Positions 4,895-5,638 of a stretch of DNA of 5,638 nucleotides are shown piece by piece. Every line of letters begins with the position of its first letter. The first letter of the stretch is position 1. The notes beneath the pieces are model-generated. The model made no database searches. It saw only the letters and a program-made list of their open reading frames with translations, and was not told the origin of the DNA. Origin of the DNA: an uncultured Clostridia bacterium. Its GTDB lineage: Bacteria; Bacillota; Clostridia; Christensenellales; Borkfalkiaceae. A program made the translations under genes and the position numbers. The stretch covers positions 1 through 5,638 of the forward strand of contig CAKVPH010000040.1 in assembly GCA_934796775.1 (NCBI GenBank), read 5' to 3'.

Positions 4895-5527
4895 ATGGTT
4901 ATGAACTCTGAACTCAAGCGCAATGCACGCGCTCAACTCGGCGGAAACATTTTTGCCTCCGGCTGGCTTATGATGCTTTTGGCATGCCTCATCGTTTCAC
5001 TTATCGAAGGCTTGGGCGCATACACCGTTATCATAAGTTTGCTAACAATAGGTCCGCTTTCCTACGGTTTAATGAGATGTATGGTAAACGTTATCGAAGG
5101 TAAGAATAAAGCGGCGGAAATCAGCGATCTTTTCTGCGGTTTTTCCGAAAATTTCACTAACTCTTTCCTTCTCGGCTTAATTACCGAAATTTTTATTGCG
5201 CTTTGGAGTTTACTCTTTGTTATCCCCGGCATAGTTAAAGCTTACAGCTATTCGATGGCTCCTTACATTCAGCAAAAAGAGTCAAATAAAGAATGGAAAT
5301 ACTGCCTTGACAGAAGCATAGCTATGATGGACGGTCACAAGTGTCAGCTTTTCGTACTCGATTTAAGCTTTATCGGCTGGTATTTGCTCGGTTCGATTTG
5401 TTTGGGAATAGGAATCTTTTTTGTATTACCCTATCACCAGATGGCAAGAGCGAACTTCTTTGAAGCTTTATATGCGACAAACGCTCCCGCCGAATCCGTT
5501 AAACCTGACGAAGTAACAGCCGCATAA
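4895..5527 (+). CDS. DUF975 family integral membrane protein
   Basis: A 210-residue membrane protein of unknown function (DUF975, PF06161), common in Firmicutes. It opens with a hydrophilic stretch (SELKRNARAQLGGN, 5-18), followed by hydrophobic segments at about 22-38, 42-60, 90-110, 153-171 and 172-182. The family hallmark is complete: LLFVIPGIVKAYSYSMAPYI (106-125), a short loop, then a DRSIAMMDGHKCQLFVLDLSFIGWYLL block (139-165). The C-terminus is a short polar tail rich in Ala, Glu and Pro. The start at 4895 is chosen because AAGGAG lies at 4881-4886, 8 bases away; the ATG at 4901 would be spaced too far. A perfect sigma-A-type promoter lies 77 bases upstream. It has no visible link to iron uptake. 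Confidence 0.92.
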   Translation: MVMNSELKRNARAQLGGNIFASGWLMMLLACLIVSLIEGLGAYTVIISLLTIGPLSYGLMRCMVNVIEGKNKAAEISDLFCGFSENFTNSFLLGLITEIFIALWSLLFVIPGIVKAYSYSMAPYIQQKESNKEWKYCLDRSIAMMDGHKCQLFVLDLSFIGWYLLGSICLGIGIFFVLPYHQMARANFFEALYATNAPAESVKPDEVTAA

Positions 5528-5563
5528 TTTAAAAATTGAACAAAAAAATAGGAGTAGCCGTAA

Positions 5564-5572
5564 ATGATATGA
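5564..5572 (+). pseudogene. Start of a gene cut off by the right-hand IS
   Basis: Downstream of the DUF975 stop (5525-5527) there is AGGAG at 5550-5554 and, 9 bases on, ATG ATA. The third codon, TGA (5570-5572), is made by the first three bases of the IS terminus. A well-spaced ribosome site and start that break off exactly at the element boundary suggest that the IS landed two codons into the next gene of the DUF975 operon. The rest of that gene would be on the far side of the IS, outside the window. A chance AGGAG-ATG pair cannot be excluded. Confidence 0.4.
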
Positions 5573-5638
5573 ACCCAAAAGTTTGGACAAAAATCTAATT
5601 AAATTATATGAGATTGAGTTCGGTATTGTACCGGACTC
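5570..5638 (-). mobile_element. 3' (right) end of a second IS3-family-like copy, inverted relative to the first
   Basis: The reverse complement runs from the OrfB tail to ...CTTTTGGGTTCA, ending at 5570. It matches bases 1-69 with a Q-to-H codon change, one G-to-A change, one T fewer in a T-run and one base change next to the terminus. These differences show it is a separate copy of the element rather than the same copy read twice. Its body lies to the right of the window. The two copies point at each other with their transposase 3' ends. Confidence 0.75.
5599..5638 (-). CDS. C-terminal tail of IS3-family OrfB transposase (partial, second copy)
   Basis: Read on the minus strand from 5637 this encodes SPVQYRTQSHII and TAA at 5599-5601, one residue different from the left-hand copy. 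Base 5638 is the last base of the preceding codon. As on the left, the stop lies about 30 bases inside the element terminus, as expected for OrfB of the IS3 family. The remainder of the gene is outside the window. Confidence 0.65.
   Translation of the reverse strand, partial: SPVQYRTQSHII

Noticed and set aside
1..5638. Terminal inverted repeats of a linear plasmid or phage
   Set aside because: The repeated ends encode a transposase C-terminus and end in IS3-type tips at 69 and 5570, so they are IS copies cut by the window edges rather than replicon ends.
1..5638. CRISPR array, tRNA or rRNA genes, or a defence system
   Set aside because: No regularly spaced repeats, no tRNA-like or rRNA-like stretch and no defence-protein motif were seen on either strand.

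Overview
The window looks like a low-GC member of the Firmicutes (Bacillota), most likely a Clostridia-type anaerobe. The signs are AT-rich intergenic DNA, strong AAGGAG-type ribosome binding sites, near-consensus sigma-A promoters, a feoA-feoA-feoB layout with a small cysteine-rich FeoB companion, and a DUF975 membrane protein. The order or genus cannot be fixed from the sequence alone.

Layout. Bases 1-69 and 5570-5638 are two slightly different copies of the same 3' end of an IS3-family-like insertion sequence. They face each other, and each still encodes the last 12 residues of an OrfB transposase (SPVQYRTQS-Q/H-II, then stop). Between them, on the minus strand and reading right to left, lies a ferrous iron uptake operon: feoA-like gene (3363-3575), second feoA (2997-3218), feoB (361-2907) and a FeoB-associated Cys-rich membrane protein (100-300). 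Divergent from it on the plus strand is a DtxR/MntR-family metal-dependent repressor (4002-4376), closed by a clear intrinsic terminator. A gap follows with a second terminator-like hairpin and what may be a decayed fragment of a glycosidase C-terminus on the minus strand (about 4481-4765). A perfect TTGACA-17-TATAAT promoter then drives a DUF975 membrane protein (4895-5527). Directly after it, a ribosome binding site and an ATG run into the right-hand IS end after two codons, so the next gene was probably cut off by the insertion.

How the parts work together. The 426-base divergent region holds three near-identical palindromes of the form (G/A)TTAGC-N4-GCTAAC. Two lie at and just after the predicted start site of the feo promoter (TTGACA-17-TATACT, minus strand). 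The third lies just after a plausible plus-strand promoter for the repressor gene. The repressor keeps the DtxR-type Met/Cys/Glu/His metal site rather than the MntR-type Asp/Glu site. The simplest reading is that the iron-loaded repressor shuts off both the feo operon and its own gene through these sites. FeoB carries an unusual acidic insert of about 120-135 residues predicted to lie outside the cell.

Nothing here is clearly a wholly new system. The most rewarding points are the operator set, the FeoB insert, the CxxC array of the companion protein, and the paired IS ends with the interrupted gene.
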